The notes: generated from the sequence alone by a model not told the origin. Positions 25,353 to 34,494 are shown, counted from the stretch's first letter. The stretch: 64,000 bases of DNA from an uncultured Pseudomonadales bacterium (GCA_938017975.1 CALIKQ010000003.1:62001-126000); one strand, 5' to 3'. Program-made: numbers and translations.

Positions 25353-26388
25353 CGTTGCGGTAAAAACGTTTTGGCGGCGCGTTGTACCAAATTTTGAAAG
25401 CATGCTGAAAGGAGCTAGCTTCCGAATAACCCAGTTTCGTGCTGACGTCTTTCACCGAGTACCCATGACACAAAAGCCGCATCGCATCTTTACGACGATA
25501 GTCCTGTAGAACCTGACTAAATTTAACGCCTTGTTGCGCTAACCGCCGCCTCAACGTGGAAGCTTCCATACCAAATGCTTCAGCAGCCAAGGGCATTGAT
25601 ACCTCTTGGCCAGCGCGAAGACGTGTATCGATAAAAACAAGAACCTTTTCATGCATGCCGGCGAAAGGCTGCCGACTGACCAGAGTGGGTCTGACCATCG
25701 CCTCAAAGCTTTGAGCCCTGGCTGCATTGGCCATAACCGAAGGCTGGTCTAAAACCTCGTTATCCCAAACGATTTCAGTGCACTGATCACTAAAGGCGCC
25801 AACCAAGGGAAGTCGAGTATAAAACTCAGCTGGGTCAACCTCTCTTCCCTGATAGATCAGACGTTTGAATCTGACCTTACTCGTCGCCCCAAGATTTGAA
25901 GACCCAAGTAAGAACTGCTTCACCAAAAACAGATGCTGCCAATCAGGAACTTCAATTTTTGGCATGAAACGCATAGAGCTCTCATGGGCGCCCTCAATGA
26001 GCACATTGAACACGGAGTTCGTGTCCATCAGCGTCGTCGCCGTAAAACAGCGCACCAATTCTCGAATCGTTGGCTGGGAGATCGCGTAGGTTGCCCTGAC
26101 AACCCCCCCTGCTCCAGCCTTATGCTGATCTTCCGCTCCACCTTTCCAGAAAACCTCGTAGGCGTTTTGGTCGATATTGAGTATCGTGTCCATGTCTCGG
26201 TAGAAGTCTTCAACTGGGATTGTGTAGGTCTCTCCCCGCTCTGCCGCTTCATTCGATTTTTCGATCATCTCAGCTGCACGGCTTGTGGGGAGATATCCGT
26301 TTTCTCCAGCGAAGTTATAGACGCTTAGGCTGGCTGGCCCTACGAACCAAACCATTTTATTGGCCAATTTCGGGATAGAATTCTTCAT
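25339..26388 (-). CDS. AraC-family transcriptional regulator
   Basis: The 349-residue regulator has an N-terminal ligand-binding part of the Arabinose_bd type (PF12625-like, found in OruR/ArgR-like and lipid-responsive regulators) and a C-terminal HTH_18 domain: LAAEAFGMEASTLRRRLAQQGVKFSQVLQDYRRKDAMRLL and YSVKDVSTKLGYSEASSFQHAFKIWY. It probably controls the adjacent MDR/epoxide hydrolase genes or a divergent target, responding to a hydrophobic metabolite. No operator was identified. Confidence 0.88.
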   Translation of the reverse strand: MKNSIPKLANKMVWFVGPASLSVYNFAGENGYLPTSRAAEMIEKSNEAAERGETYTIPVEDFYRDMDTILNIDQNAYEVFWKGGAEDQHKAGAGGVVRATYAISQPTIRELVRCFTATTLMDTNSVFNVLIEGAHESSMRFMPKIEVPDWQHLFLVKQFLLGSSNLGATSKVRFKRLIYQGREVDPAEFYTRLPLVGAFSDQCTEIVWDNEVLDQPSVMANAARAQSFEAMVRPTLVSRQPFAGMHEKVLVFIDTRLRAGQEVSMPLAAEAFGMEASTLRRRLAQQGVKFSQVLQDYRRKDAMRLLCHGYSVKDVSTKLGYSEASSFQHAFKIWYNAPPKRFYRNAKTS

Positions 26389-26853
26389 GAGAACTGCGTA
26401 GCTCCGCTAATGATACTTGGGAGACACATCCTTATGTCCCATCGCATTTGATGGCTCTTTCTAATTTAGGCCAAATTGCGGCCGTTCAACTTTTACTTCT
26501 CAAATCCTTTAACTACGAAACTTCCACTGATCTGGATCTTTTTCAAAAAGTTCTCTTTTTGGACTCTGTTCACTCAAGGTCCTCGAATCCGCTGACCTTA
26601 GGATGGCCAAGACTGTCTTACCTAACAGTCCGATAGATCACCTAACTCAGATCCTCACCGACCCAAAACTCTATCTAAAAGACATTAATTAAAAAACGCA
26701 CCTTAGACCGCGTACAAAGCGCCTAGGCAATTTTCCTGCAACGATCGCAAGAGCAATTTGGGGTTCATTCTAAACCAATCCGCTTGCTAGCGTTAACCTG
26801 AGCAACGACTGATCTGCCATGCTATCAGTGAGTGTTTGGGTCCCATAGAAAAA
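26389..26853. other. Intergenic region, no gene recognised
   Basis: About 465 bases upstream of the AraC-type gene and downstream of the DUF1295 gene. A 62-codon plus-strand frame (26448-26636) and a 30-codon frame from ATG 26604 have no good ribosome site and no recognisable product. The AT-richer stretch near 26670-26700 could be promoter or terminator material. Nothing firm can be assigned. Confidence 0.4.
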
Positions 26854-27726
26854 CTACCGACTGGGCGGTTTCAACCAAAGAGAGGGAGTGCTCGCTTTGT
26901 AGGCTTGGTAACTCTCTTCACCACCCCATTTTCGATCAGCCCTCGCCTCAAGCATGCGGACGCCACTGATGTAGTTCATCAAAACAAAAACAAAAACAGG
27001 TGAAATTAAGGTTACTAGTTGCCAGCCCTTTAAAACTGGAAAAGCAATCACGGCAATTCCAAACCAAAGTAAAATCTCTCCAAAATAATTGGGGTGACGT
27101 GACCAGGCCCAAAGTCCGGAAGTGATGAACCGATCGCGGTTAGCCGGGTTCAATCGAAAAATGGACTTTTGATGATCAGCAATCACCTCAATGGCAAACC
27201 CAACCATCCACAGTAAACTGCCCACCAAAGCCCATAAGCCTAGGGGCACCTTATCCAACGCAGTCATCGCAGCAAGCCCTGCCGAGAGCGTAATCGAGAC
27301 CCAGAGACCTTGTAACGACCAAGTCATCAAAAATTGTAAAAAATCTGTTTTCATCGTTCGAAAGCGTCGGTCTTCCCCCGCCGCCAGAACCCTTCGAAAC
27401 AAAAATTGACCTAATCGAGCTGCCCAAACCAAAACAAAACCACCAATTAAGTAATCCCTTGCCGACAGCTCAGGCAACAAAAACCAGACCAGCAAGACCA
27501 GACCCGAGTAGGTCAGACTTCCAAATAAATCGAAGAATTTTTCTGTCGAGACAACAAAGGCAGGAATAAAACCTAGCCACTGGATCAAAAAGCTACTCCC
27601 TACACACAGCGCAAACAGCGACCAGCCCATAAAGACAAACCCAGATTGTGAGCCTGCAAAGGCAATGCCATACCCCAATACGATGGCTGCGATGATTCCC
27701 ATCACCGAAACGGTATTTTTTGTCAT
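26854..27726 (-). CDS. DUF1295 membrane protein (steroid 5-alpha-reductase-like)
   Basis: I choose the ATG at 27726 (MTKNTVSVMGII); the in-frame GTG at 27738 lies inside the GGAGC ribosome site. The 290-residue protein has multiple membrane helices. It carries the DUF1295/ICMT-like C-terminal signature: LWAWSRHPNYFGEILLWFGIAV and EESYQAYKASTPSLW, plus the central SIFRLNPANRDRFITSGL. Homologues are related to 3-oxo-5-alpha-steroid 4-dehydrogenases and isoprenylcysteine methyltransferases, but bacterial DUF1295 proteins are mostly uncharacterised. It is a monocistronic minus-strand gene. Confidence 0.85.
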   Translation of the reverse strand: MTKNTVSVMGIIAAIVLGYGIAFAGSQSGFVFMGWSLFALCVGSSFLIQWLGFIPAFVVSTEKFFDLFGSLTYSGLVLLVWFLLPELSARDYLIGGFVLVWAARLGQFLFRRVLAAGEDRRFRTMKTDFLQFLMTWSLQGLWVSITLSAGLAAMTALDKVPLGLWALVGSLLWMVGFAIEVIADHQKSIFRLNPANRDRFITSGLWAWSRHPNYFGEILLWFGIAVIAFPVLKGWQLVTLISPVFVFVLMNYISGVRMLEARADRKWGGEESYQAYKASTPSLWLKPPSR

Positions 27727-27957
27727 AAAAAGCTCCACTGCTTTCTTTATTCGTTAAATTTCGTCAATGGCGAAACGCTACGCCCAAACGCTCTATTGTG
27801 CCGCGTTTGACGCCAAATCGCTCGACCGAGATCCTGTGAAAGCTGCTCAATGCAGCAATCCATCGGCAGCATCCAGGGCTACTTTGAGCCACTTAACCGA
27901 TAAATCTCACCCTCACCTTGGGTAAAACTCACTTTTGACGATCCAGCTTGAATCGAG

Positions 27958-28896
27958 CTAAGGACCTAACGCCGCATTGAGAAGGCCAGCGAGTCGATAC
28001 CCCCCCTGGGCAATCCGCTCTTTCGCAACTGGCCAATTCTTAGCTTGGTAGTCTGAATCGAGAACATAGATCCGAGTCGCCCAAGGCAAACAACCCGCTT
28101 CGGTCTGCCTACAGTATTGGGTTCTAGGATGAATCGCTAGTTCGGCCGATTCAGTCGCCCATTTCAGAATCGACCCAGAACTCTGAGAAAAGGACCCAAC
28201 GGCATTCAGCAGTTGGGCTTTGAGTTCAACCCGGCTCAATTGCGTCTCTTCAATCAAGCAATCATCCCAGACACCATGAAGATTCGAGCAATTTTCATAG
28301 CCTTTTACTTTCACCCGATTGCCACCCAAATCATCCGCAAAACTTACATGAAGCGGCTGATGAAGGTCGCCAATCCAATGACTCAGGAACATCAATGCCT
28401 GAAGCTTCGTCCAGCCTTCAACCTCCGGCTGAGCAAGCAGATAAAGATGCGTTTGGATCGCCGTCAAAATACATCCAGCCACGCAGCGATCATAGTCAAC
28501 AGTCAGCTGATCACGATCGAAATTGATGTAATGCCAGGATGATACAGAGCGATAGGCTGGAAGCGGGCGCACCTTATCAGCCCAAACGCACAAGTCGGAA
28601 AACTCAAGCGCTTCACCCTCGAAAAGCTGATTGCGCTGCTCATCCGGCAGCGTCTCCATCAGGCTTTGGATCTTTTTCTTGACCGAACTGACGAGGTGAA
28701 CTTCCGCAACGTCGCACGTCAACCGGTGCCCCATTTCAGACCAAGCATTGGCAAACGGTAGCCAAGTCATAACGCCGAGCGCCAAAACCCAGCGCACCTT
28801 TTTCGCGATCGATCGCGAAAGAAGGCGCCTCACCGCAGCATTAGCGATCAACACCGTCTGAGTTTTCATGGCTGGATCGACTAGGGATTCAGGCAT
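27958..28896 (-). CDS. S1/P1-type zinc nuclease, exported
   Basis: The 312-residue protein has a long N-region and a signal peptide whose cleavage after FANA would expose Trp as the mature N-terminus. That Trp is the first zinc ligand in S1/P1 nucleases (W, then GHRLTCDVAE). Other zinc ligands are in SVSSWHYINFD, LMFLSHWIGDLHQPLHVSFADDLGGN and NLHGVWDDCL. These enzymes degrade single-stranded nucleic acid and 3'-nucleotides in the periplasm or outside, for phosphate and nucleoside scavenging. The start overlaps the end of the selenoperoxiredoxin gene by 8 bases; an alternative ATG lies at 28869. Confidence 0.9.
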   Translation of the reverse strand: MPESLVDPAMKTQTVLIANAAVRRLLSRSIAKKVRWVLALGVMTWLPFANAWSEMGHRLTCDVAEVHLVSSVKKKIQSLMETLPDEQRNQLFEGEALEFSDLCVWADKVRPLPAYRSVSSWHYINFDRDQLTVDYDRCVAGCILTAIQTHLYLLAQPEVEGWTKLQALMFLSHWIGDLHQPLHVSFADDLGGNRVKVKGYENCSNLHGVWDDCLIEETQLSRVELKAQLLNAVGSFSQSSGSILKWATESAELAIHPRTQYCRQTEAGCLPWATRIYVLDSDYQAKNWPVAKERIAQGGYRLAGLLNAALGP

Positions 28897-29344
28897 TGTG
28901 GCGCGCTATAAATTCTGACAAAAAGTCTAGATGGTTCTTGACGCGAAAATCGGCTTTCATAGAAGCCTGTATGATTTGATCAGGGCCGATGAGATAGGTC
29001 ACCCGCCGAACACCGAAACCCATTGGACCATCGACGCCGTAGTCGCGAATCACCCGCTTGTCCGCATCGACGAGAAGCGGAAAAGGTAGATCATACTGCT
29101 GTGCAAAGCGCTGATGGGAATCTTGGCCCTGAGGGCTGACCCCCAAAACCGGTAATTCGAGTCGCTCTAAATCGGAGTGCATATCACGTATGCCACAAGC
29201 TTGCTGCGTTCAGCCAGGGGTGAAGTCTGCAGGATAAAAATACAAAACGAGTCCCGCACTGTCCGAAAAATCCGACAACCCTACCGCCTTGCCATGCTGA
29301 TCGGGTAAAGAAAACGGGGGCGCTAAGTCGCCGACCTTGAGCAT
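28889..29344 (-). CDS. BCP-type peroxiredoxin with UGA-encoded selenocysteine
   Basis: From ATG 29344 (behind GGGGAGG) a single frame runs 151 codons and is interrupted once, by TGA at 29212-29210. Read through, it is a complete thioredoxin-dependent peroxidase of the BCP/PrxQ class: GDLAPPFSLPDQHG, LYFYPADFTPG-U-TQQACGIRD, PFPLLVDADKRVIRDYGV, FLSEF near the end. The UGA is codon 45 and the resolving Cys is codon 50. These are exactly the positions of the peroxidatic Cys45 and Cys50 in E. coli BCP. A hairpin with a G in its loop follows at SECIS distance. Conventional gene calling would split it at the TGA. It should reduce hydroperoxides. It is co-transcribed with the S1/P1 nuclease. A nonsense mutation or sequencing error is the main alternative. 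Confidence 0.85.
29177..29196 (-). promoter_or_regulatory. Candidate bacterial SECIS hairpin
   Basis: Downstream of the in-frame UGA, the RNA GUGGCAUACGUGAUAUGCAC folds as GU, one bulged G, GCAUA, a five-base loop CGUGA, UAUGC, AC. The loop G (at 29187) is 23 bases after the UGA, within the 16-37-base range known for bacterial SECIS elements and close to fdhF spacing. Pairing is by eye; no free energy was computed. Confidence 0.65.
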
Positions 29345-29572
29345 AATGCAACCTCCCCTTGTGCGAGATCCAATCGAACTTCTCCCTGAACCAGTCTTTT
29401 TAATAACCGGCATCGCTGCCTGCGGGACGCTTCTGCCCTTCCCAGCCGCCTTTTAACAATGTTATCACCAGAGTCAGAAGATCAACAATTTCCCAATCGC
29501 TGATGTTTATCGCCGGGATGCCATTTAAAGCTGATTACGCCATAATTCGCCTACCCGATCACAAGGCGACCC

Positions 29573-30241
29573 ATGGAAACCTATGACGTCATGACGACAA
29601 CTTTTGCAGCCCGGAGCTTTACGTCAAAACCGGTATCGCGAGACACTCTGCACCGTATTTTGGACCACGCCCGGTTCGCGCCCAGCGGCGGCAACCGTCA
29701 AGGTTGGCGCGTAATTTCGATCGAAAACAGTGACCTCAGGGAAAAGCTCCAGAATCTGATGACGCCTACGATCAAGGCATATAAAGCCATGGCGATGGCC
29801 GGTGAAACACCTTTTAATAGCCTCGAGGCTTCTCTGGTTGATCAAGCCACCATCGACGCGACCTCTTCTGAAATGCCCTTCGCTGGCAATCTAGCCCAGG
29901 CGCCAGTAGTCCTGGTCGTCACCGTCGATCTAAAAAAAGTCACTGCTTTCGATCAAGACCTTGATCGAGTCGGTGTTATTCCCGGCGCGTCAATTTACCC
30001 CTTCGTCTGGAATATTTTGTTGGCCGCTCGGAACGAAAATCTTGGGGGCGTTCTGACAACCTTTATCGCGCATCAAGAGCCCCGGGCAAAGGCCCTGCTC
30101 GGCATTCCGGATCATCACGCCATCGCCGCGATGATCGGAATCGGAGAACCAACGCAACAATTGACCAAACTCAAGCGTCGAGCAGTGTCAGACTTTACGG
30201 CAATCGACCATTTTCAAGGTGAGCCTTTAAACAGTGGTTGA
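29573..30241 (+). CDS. Nitroreductase-family FMN protein
   Basis: The 222-residue protein has the nitroreductase fold: TTFAARSFTSKPVSRDTLHRILDHARFAPSGGNRQGWRVISI (FMN phosphate contacts), APVVLVVTVD, then SIYPFVWNILLAARNENLGGVLTT and HHAIAAMIGIGEP. The ATG follows AAGGCGACCC. Such enzymes reduce nitroaromatics, quinones or enones with NAD(P)H. A relative of this fold reduces dehydro-F420 in mycobacterial FbiB, so a link to F420 is possible but unsupported by position. Its stop overlaps the trhO start by 8 bases. Confidence 0.85.
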   Translation: METYDVMTTTFAARSFTSKPVSRDTLHRILDHARFAPSGGNRQGWRVISIENSDLREKLQNLMTPTIKAYKAMAMAGETPFNSLEASLVDQATIDATSSEMPFAGNLAQAPVVLVVTVDLKKVTAFDQDLDRVGVIPGASIYPFVWNILLAARNENLGGVLTTFIAHQEPRAKALLGIPDHHAIAAMIGIGEPTQQLTKLKRRAVSDFTAIDHFQGEPLNSG

Positions 30242-31253
30242 TTCAAAGACATCTGCCGATTTCATCGTTTCGGCTTTTTACCATTTTTGTTCAATTAAAT
30301 CGCCTTCAGAATTGCGTAAGCACCTTCTGCAGCAGGTCAAGCGCTTCAACATGAAGGGAACCATTTTAGTCGCCAACGAAGGTATTAATGGAACCATCGC
30401 TGGGACCAGACCCGACACTGACCAATTTTTTATGCAATTGCGTGCGGACGATCGCTTTGACGCACTCCAGACCAAGGAATCATACACTGCAGAAGCGCCC
30501 TTCTTACGCGCAAAGGTCAAAGTAAAAGAAGAGATCGTAACGCTCGGTCAGCCAGATCTTGACCCAGAAAATCAGGCGGGGACTCACGTTCGACCCGAGG
30601 ACTGGAATGCTTTGATTAGCGACCCAGACGTTATCCTGGTGGATACTCGAAATGATTACGAAGTGGCGATCGGTTCGTTTGAAGGCGCCCAAAACCCGAA
30701 CACCCAGTCCTTTAGAGAATTTCCAGACTATGCCGAGCATCAGCTCGCACCCCACAAAGACAAAAAAATAGCAATGTTCTGCACCGGCGGTATCCGGTGC
30801 GAGAAATCAACTGCGCTCCTTAAATCTCAAGGGTTTAAAGACGTTTACCACTTAGAGGGTGGGATCTTAAATTATTTTGAGAAGGTTCCAGCTTCCGAAT
30901 CCCGCTGGCAAGGTGCATGCTTTGTGTTTGACGAGCGCGTGGCCGTCAACCAAGACCTCAAACCGGCTGGCTTTGTCCAGTGTCACGCTTGTCGACGACC
31001 TCTAACCCCAGACGACCTTATGCTTGTATCCTACGAACCTGGTCTTTCGTGCCGCTATTGCATCGAGACGGTGACCGATCATCAAAGAGCCAGATTCGCT
31101 GAGCGGCAAAAACAAATCCAATTGGCCAAACATCGAGGAGAAGCCCATCTCGGAGACGCCGCTCGCAGCGCGCAAGCAGCCAGAAAGTCGGCCAAATATG
31201 AGGCCAGGCTTCAAGGCACCACCGAAGCGCGCACCACCAAAGATAAATCATAA
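30234..31253 (+). CDS. trhO: tRNA uridine(34) hydroxylase, rhodanese family
   Basis: The 339-residue YceA/TrhO-type protein has a family N-terminal domain (KGTILVANEGINGTIAGT), a rhodanese domain with active-site loop MFCTGGIRCEKS, and a Cys-rich C-terminal segment (CHACRRPLTPDD, then CRYCIE). TrhO installs 5-hydroxyuridine at the wobble position of tRNA in an oxygen-dependent reaction, the first step to cmo5U/mo5U. The GTG start at 30234 overlaps the nitroreductase end. The very C-terminus is basic and low complexity. Confidence 0.9.
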   Translation: MVDSKTSADFIVSAFYHFCSIKSPSELRKHLLQQVKRFNMKGTILVANEGINGTIAGTRPDTDQFFMQLRADDRFDALQTKESYTAEAPFLRAKVKVKEEIVTLGQPDLDPENQAGTHVRPEDWNALISDPDVILVDTRNDYEVAIGSFEGAQNPNTQSFREFPDYAEHQLAPHKDKKIAMFCTGGIRCEKSTALLKSQGFKDVYHLEGGILNYFEKVPASESRWQGACFVFDERVAVNQDLKPAGFVQCHACRRPLTPDDLMLVSYEPGLSCRYCIETVTDHQRARFAERQKQIQLAKHRGEAHLGDAARSAQAARKSAKYEARLQGTTEARTTKDKS

Positions 31254-31469
31254 CAACGAGCATCGACCGAACCGCCGTAAGGTGCTGTTATACCAGCAAC
31301 CTCAGGCGAGAAATGCGATTCCTCGCGACACGATTCCAGAGTCGATGCCTGGCAATATTCAACTGGGCCCAACGACCTAAAGCCTTGGCGCAGCATCCAT
31401 CATTCGCGCCTATCTGCGTCATCGAAGTCGTTCTCGCAATCTCTATGAAATAGAGTGTTGGCCGTCAAA

Positions 31470-32081
31470 TCAACGGACCGCCTGCTGATAAAATGGCCTT
31501 TCCTTCAATCGTTCAAAATAAAGCCGAGTTCGTGCTAGGTCCTGGTTGAACAAATCGAAGCGCTCCGCCAACATCAAGGAGTACCCCATATTGATATCCG
31601 CTGCTGAAAATGCATCTCCGACCAAGTAAGAGCCATTTTCAAGCCCTTTTTCAACCGCACTCAATGCCGTCAAGGCCCGCACCTTGGCATCTTCAACAAC
31701 CCCAGGGATTCTGTCCGCCTCAGGCCGAATCACAGAATGCTGTGCGATATCTCCCAAGGGTCTAGCAAGCGTTGCCTCGGCAAACCAACTCCATTGTTGG
31801 AAAATCGCAGCCTCTCGGGTTCCCGCTGGCGGTTGGAGCCGACCATCACCGTAGGCATCGAGCAAGTACTGGACCATCGCACCAGACTCGAACATGGTGA
31901 ATTCCCCATCGCGCAGCACTGGGACCTTGCCTGTCGGACTGAGCGCACGCCAAAAATCCGTATTTCGATACTCTTGCGAAAAATCGATCACCTCAATATT
32001 CAGGGGAATATCGAGTTCCAAGCAGAGCCAAATCACCCGCATCGAGCGCGTGCCAGCTACATGGTAAATGGTCAAAGGCAT
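31470..32081 (-). CDS. Glutathione S-transferase family protein
   Basis: The start is ATG 32081 (MPLTIYHVAGTRSMRVIW) behind AGAAGAGGAAAGG. The longer frame to 32129 would add a basic leader atypical of GSTs. The ~203-residue product has the thioredoxin-like N-terminal domain (SPTGKVPVLRDGEFTMFESGAMVQYLLDAYG, with the cis-Pro and Glu-Ser glutathione-binding motif) and a helical C-terminal domain with the capping-box segment FSAADINMGYSLM. It probably conjugates or isomerises electrophilic metabolites. Substrate unknown. Confidence 0.88.
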   Translation of the reverse strand: MPLTIYHVAGTRSMRVIWLCLELDIPLNIEVIDFSQEYRNTDFWRALSPTGKVPVLRDGEFTMFESGAMVQYLLDAYGDGRLQPPAGTREAAIFQQWSWFAEATLARPLGDIAQHSVIRPEADRIPGVVEDAKVRALTALSAVEKGLENGSYLVGDAFSAADINMGYSLMLAERFDLFNQDLARTRLYFERLKERPFYQQAVR

Positions 32082-32157
32082 AACCTTTCCTCTTCTCGCA
32101 GCGTGTCTTTCACGAGCACAGCCTTGCATAGCCCAAGAACTCTTGTAAAGTGCAGAG

Positions 32158-32973
32158 ATGACGAAAACACGAGATCAACTGCTTGCTTTGTGTCTGCTAG
32201 ACGACTCGGACTTACCACTCGACCGTCTTGCTCTGCTCTTCGCAGCGGAGCATCAGCAACTTTCGTTGGATTCTGTAGCACAGAGCCTGAGTGCGATCGA
32301 CCGCCTTGCCAATCAATTTCTTACCGCTTTTGACGCTGTCTCAGATGAGCAGCTTGTACGCTTTCTCTTTCATCAACAGGAATTCAAAGGCAATGCTCAA
32401 AACTATTTCAGTGCCGAAAACAGTTATCTTAACCGTGTACTAGATCGCAAGCGCGGCATTCCTATTACCTTAGCGCTGGTTTACCTGTCAGTTGCAGAGC
32501 GTATTGGTCTGACCGCCGAGGGCGTCAGCTTCCCGGGGCACTTTTTGCTTCGTTTTAGCGATGCTGCTCAACAGCTTTTCGATCCTTTTTCGGGCAGAAC
32601 CCTGAGCCCGTCTGATTGTCAGACGCTGCTCCGGCAAACCCAAGGCCCCCGTGCAGAGCTCGAACCCCAGCATACCGCAACCGCCAACCGCCGGGATCTG
32701 ATGATGCGATTACTCGAAAACCTTAAACAATGTTTTTGGCAGCAACGGACTTGGTCCTCAGCCGAACTCTGCCTAGACCAACAACGCTTGCTCAGACCGC
32801 ATCAACTCGCGCTCAACCTTCAATTGGGTAACATTAGAGAGCTAAGAGGCGATCTTGATTCTGCAAAAACCATCTACGCGCAGCTCATCGAATCCTCTAA
32901 AGACTCCGAAATCGGTCAATTAGCCGCTCAGCGACTGATGGCGATGGGACACTCTCGAAAGAATATTCACTGA
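32158..32973 (+). CDS. SirB1-family transglutaminase-like/TPR protein
   Basis: The 271-residue protein of the UPF0162/SirB1 family has the transglutaminase-like core (YFSAENSYLNRVLDRKRGIPITLALVYLSVAERIGL, then GVSFPGHFLLRF) and a C-terminal TPR-like helical part (LALNLQLGNIRELRGDLDSAKTIYAQLI). The usual catalytic Cys of transglutaminases is not at the expected core position, as is common in this family. The molecular role is unknown. It is divergent from the GST gene with only ~76 bases between. Confidence 0.88.
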   Translation: MTKTRDQLLALCLLDDSDLPLDRLALLFAAEHQQLSLDSVAQSLSAIDRLANQFLTAFDAVSDEQLVRFLFHQQEFKGNAQNYFSAENSYLNRVLDRKRGIPITLALVYLSVAERIGLTAEGVSFPGHFLLRFSDAAQQLFDPFSGRTLSPSDCQTLLRQTQGPRAELEPQHTATANRRDLMMRLLENLKQCFWQQRTWSSAELCLDQQRLLRPHQLALNLQLGNIRELRGDLDSAKTIYAQLIESSKDSEIGQLAAQRLMAMGHSRKNIH

Positions 32974-33279
32974 TTTGCGGCGTGTCACGAAAACCTGGTT
33001 CGACCAGGGCACCAGTCGCGTTAACGCCAGGGCAACTTTCAGGGATACTCTAGAACCACTCCAAAGCGTTCACTGTTACAAATTTAAACAAAGCATGTTC
33101 TGAATCTGACGCGCGCCAATCAAAACCCTGACTGCGCCTTCCACAAACCACAATTTAGATCGGAAAAGAGGCTGATAATTTATAGCCCCCACCCATACAA
33201 AATTATCGCTGTAGTCCAAATAGCACTACCAGCCAAAGCCCGAATGTCGTGAACCCACACCAGCAATGTGTTCAACATT
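32974..33279. other. Intergenic region with a short perfect hairpin
   Basis: About 306 bases between two convergent genes. A perfect 6-bp hairpin CCTGGT-TCG-ACCAGG lies at 32994-33008, shortly after the SirB1-family stop. It lacks a T-tract, so it is at best a weak terminator. No gene or repeat was recognised in the rest. Confidence 0.35.
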
Positions 33280-34302
33280 TTATGCTTCAAGCAAGGCCAG
33301 CGCAGCTTCTGCGCGCCGGGCAACGCCTGCTTTTTGGCGTTCTAAATCAACGTCGTGAGATTCACCCATGGCACCGACCAAATAGCGCTTATAAACGCCC
33401 TGGCCGATCGCCGCGAGACGCCAGTGCTGAAAAGCCCTGTAATAATTAATCTCACATAAATCTCGACCTGTTTGGGTCTGATAAATTTCGCAGAGTGCTT
33501 CCCGGCTAAGATAGCCCCCGACGGCAGTCGGTGATTGATCACCTTCTCCGGGTTCTTCGATTTCAGCAGGCGAAACCCAATTGTTCAGGAGATATCCAAC
33601 GTCGGCTAGCGGATCACCCAAAGTACACAGCTCCCAATCCAAGATGGCCAAAACCTGGTCTTCTGCAACAATCATATTGCCCAGCCTGAAATCGCCGTGG
33701 ACGATGCTGGCACCCCTCTGCTCCGGCATTCTTTCGGCTAATAATTTCTGCGAGGCTTCCATCGCCGGAATCGCATGTGTCTTGGAGGCATCCCATTGCT
33801 TGGTCCACCGATTCAACTGACGAGCCAAATAGGCTTCTTTTCGTCCAAGATCGCCCAGACCAACAGCATCTACATCGACAGCATGTAGGTCGCATAAAAT
33901 TTGTATCACGTGACGACTTAACGCCTCTCGGTACTCAGGCGCGACCTGTTGTCCAATCACACTGTCGTTGAGCACCAAACCATCCACGAAACTCATCAAA
34001 TAAAAATCAGCGTCATTCACCTCAGCGTCCTGGCACAACCCAAGCGTTTTCGGAACCGGCACCTTTGAGCCTTGGAGCCCATGAATAATCTTGTGCTCTC
34101 GACTCATATCATGCGCACTCTCGAGCACATGACCCAGCGGCGGCCGACGAAGAACAAAGGTGCGCCCTTGCGCGTCGGTACATCGATAGGTGAGGTTCGA
34201 GTGCCCGCCCGCAATCAATTCAAACATCATCGGGCCCGTTGAATCATCAACTTGAGATTTGACCCAAGCCGTTACCGCTTCTTCACGAATTCCTTCAGGC
34301 AT
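33280..34302 (-). CDS. APH-like phosphotransferase (ACAD10/acyl-CoA-associated type)
   Basis: The start is ATG 34302 (MPEGIREEAVTAWVKS) behind AGAAGGAGCACC, giving 340 residues. The frame is open for 47 more codons that do not resemble the family. Aminoglycoside-phosphotransferase fold motifs are present: GGHSNLTYRCTDAQGRTFVLRRPPLG, SIVHGDFRLGNMIV (catalytic Asp), ILDWELCTLGDPLADVGYLL (metal-binding Asp). This subgroup usually sits beside acyl-CoA dehydrogenases and phosphorylates hydroxyacyl substrates during lipid catabolism. Here it neighbours an MDR reductase, CaiB/BaiF and a CoA ligase. Confidence 0.85.
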   Translation of the reverse strand: MPEGIREEAVTAWVKSQVDDSTGPMMFELIAGGHSNLTYRCTDAQGRTFVLRRPPLGHVLESAHDMSREHKIIHGLQGSKVPVPKTLGLCQDAEVNDADFYLMSFVDGLVLNDSVIGQQVAPEYREALSRHVIQILCDLHAVDVDAVGLGDLGRKEAYLARQLNRWTKQWDASKTHAIPAMEASQKLLAERMPEQRGASIVHGDFRLGNMIVAEDQVLAILDWELCTLGDPLADVGYLLNNWVSPAEIEEPGEGDQSPTAVGGYLSREALCEIYQTQTGRDLCEINYYRAFQHWRLAAIGQGVYKRYLVGAMGESHDVDLERQKAGVARRAEAALALLEA

Positions 34303-34494
34303 AGGTGCTCCTTCTAGCTTTACCCCAACAGCGACACGCCGAATGATGCGTAAAATGAGTGGTGGCGCTACCCTATCGCGGACCGCCACACCCGTCTGAG
34401 CGCTGGACAATGCCATCATGCCTGAGCACCCCAGCGCCATCAAGGATATCGACTATGGTATGGTTTCAAGCTCAATCAAAACGAAGAGTTGCTC

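Noticed and set aside
26448-26636. 62-codon ORF between the AraC and DUF1295 genes
   Set aside because: No ribosome site, unlikely composition, no recognisable motif.
28889-29413. Peroxiredoxin as a frameshifted or nonsense pseudogene
   Set aside because: Both halves are in the same frame, only one codon is affected, it is exactly the catalytic Cys codon, and a SECIS-like hairpin follows. Recoding explains all of this better.
32994-33008. CCTGGT-TCG-ACCAGG hairpin as a terminator
   Set aside because: No T-tract follows on either strand.
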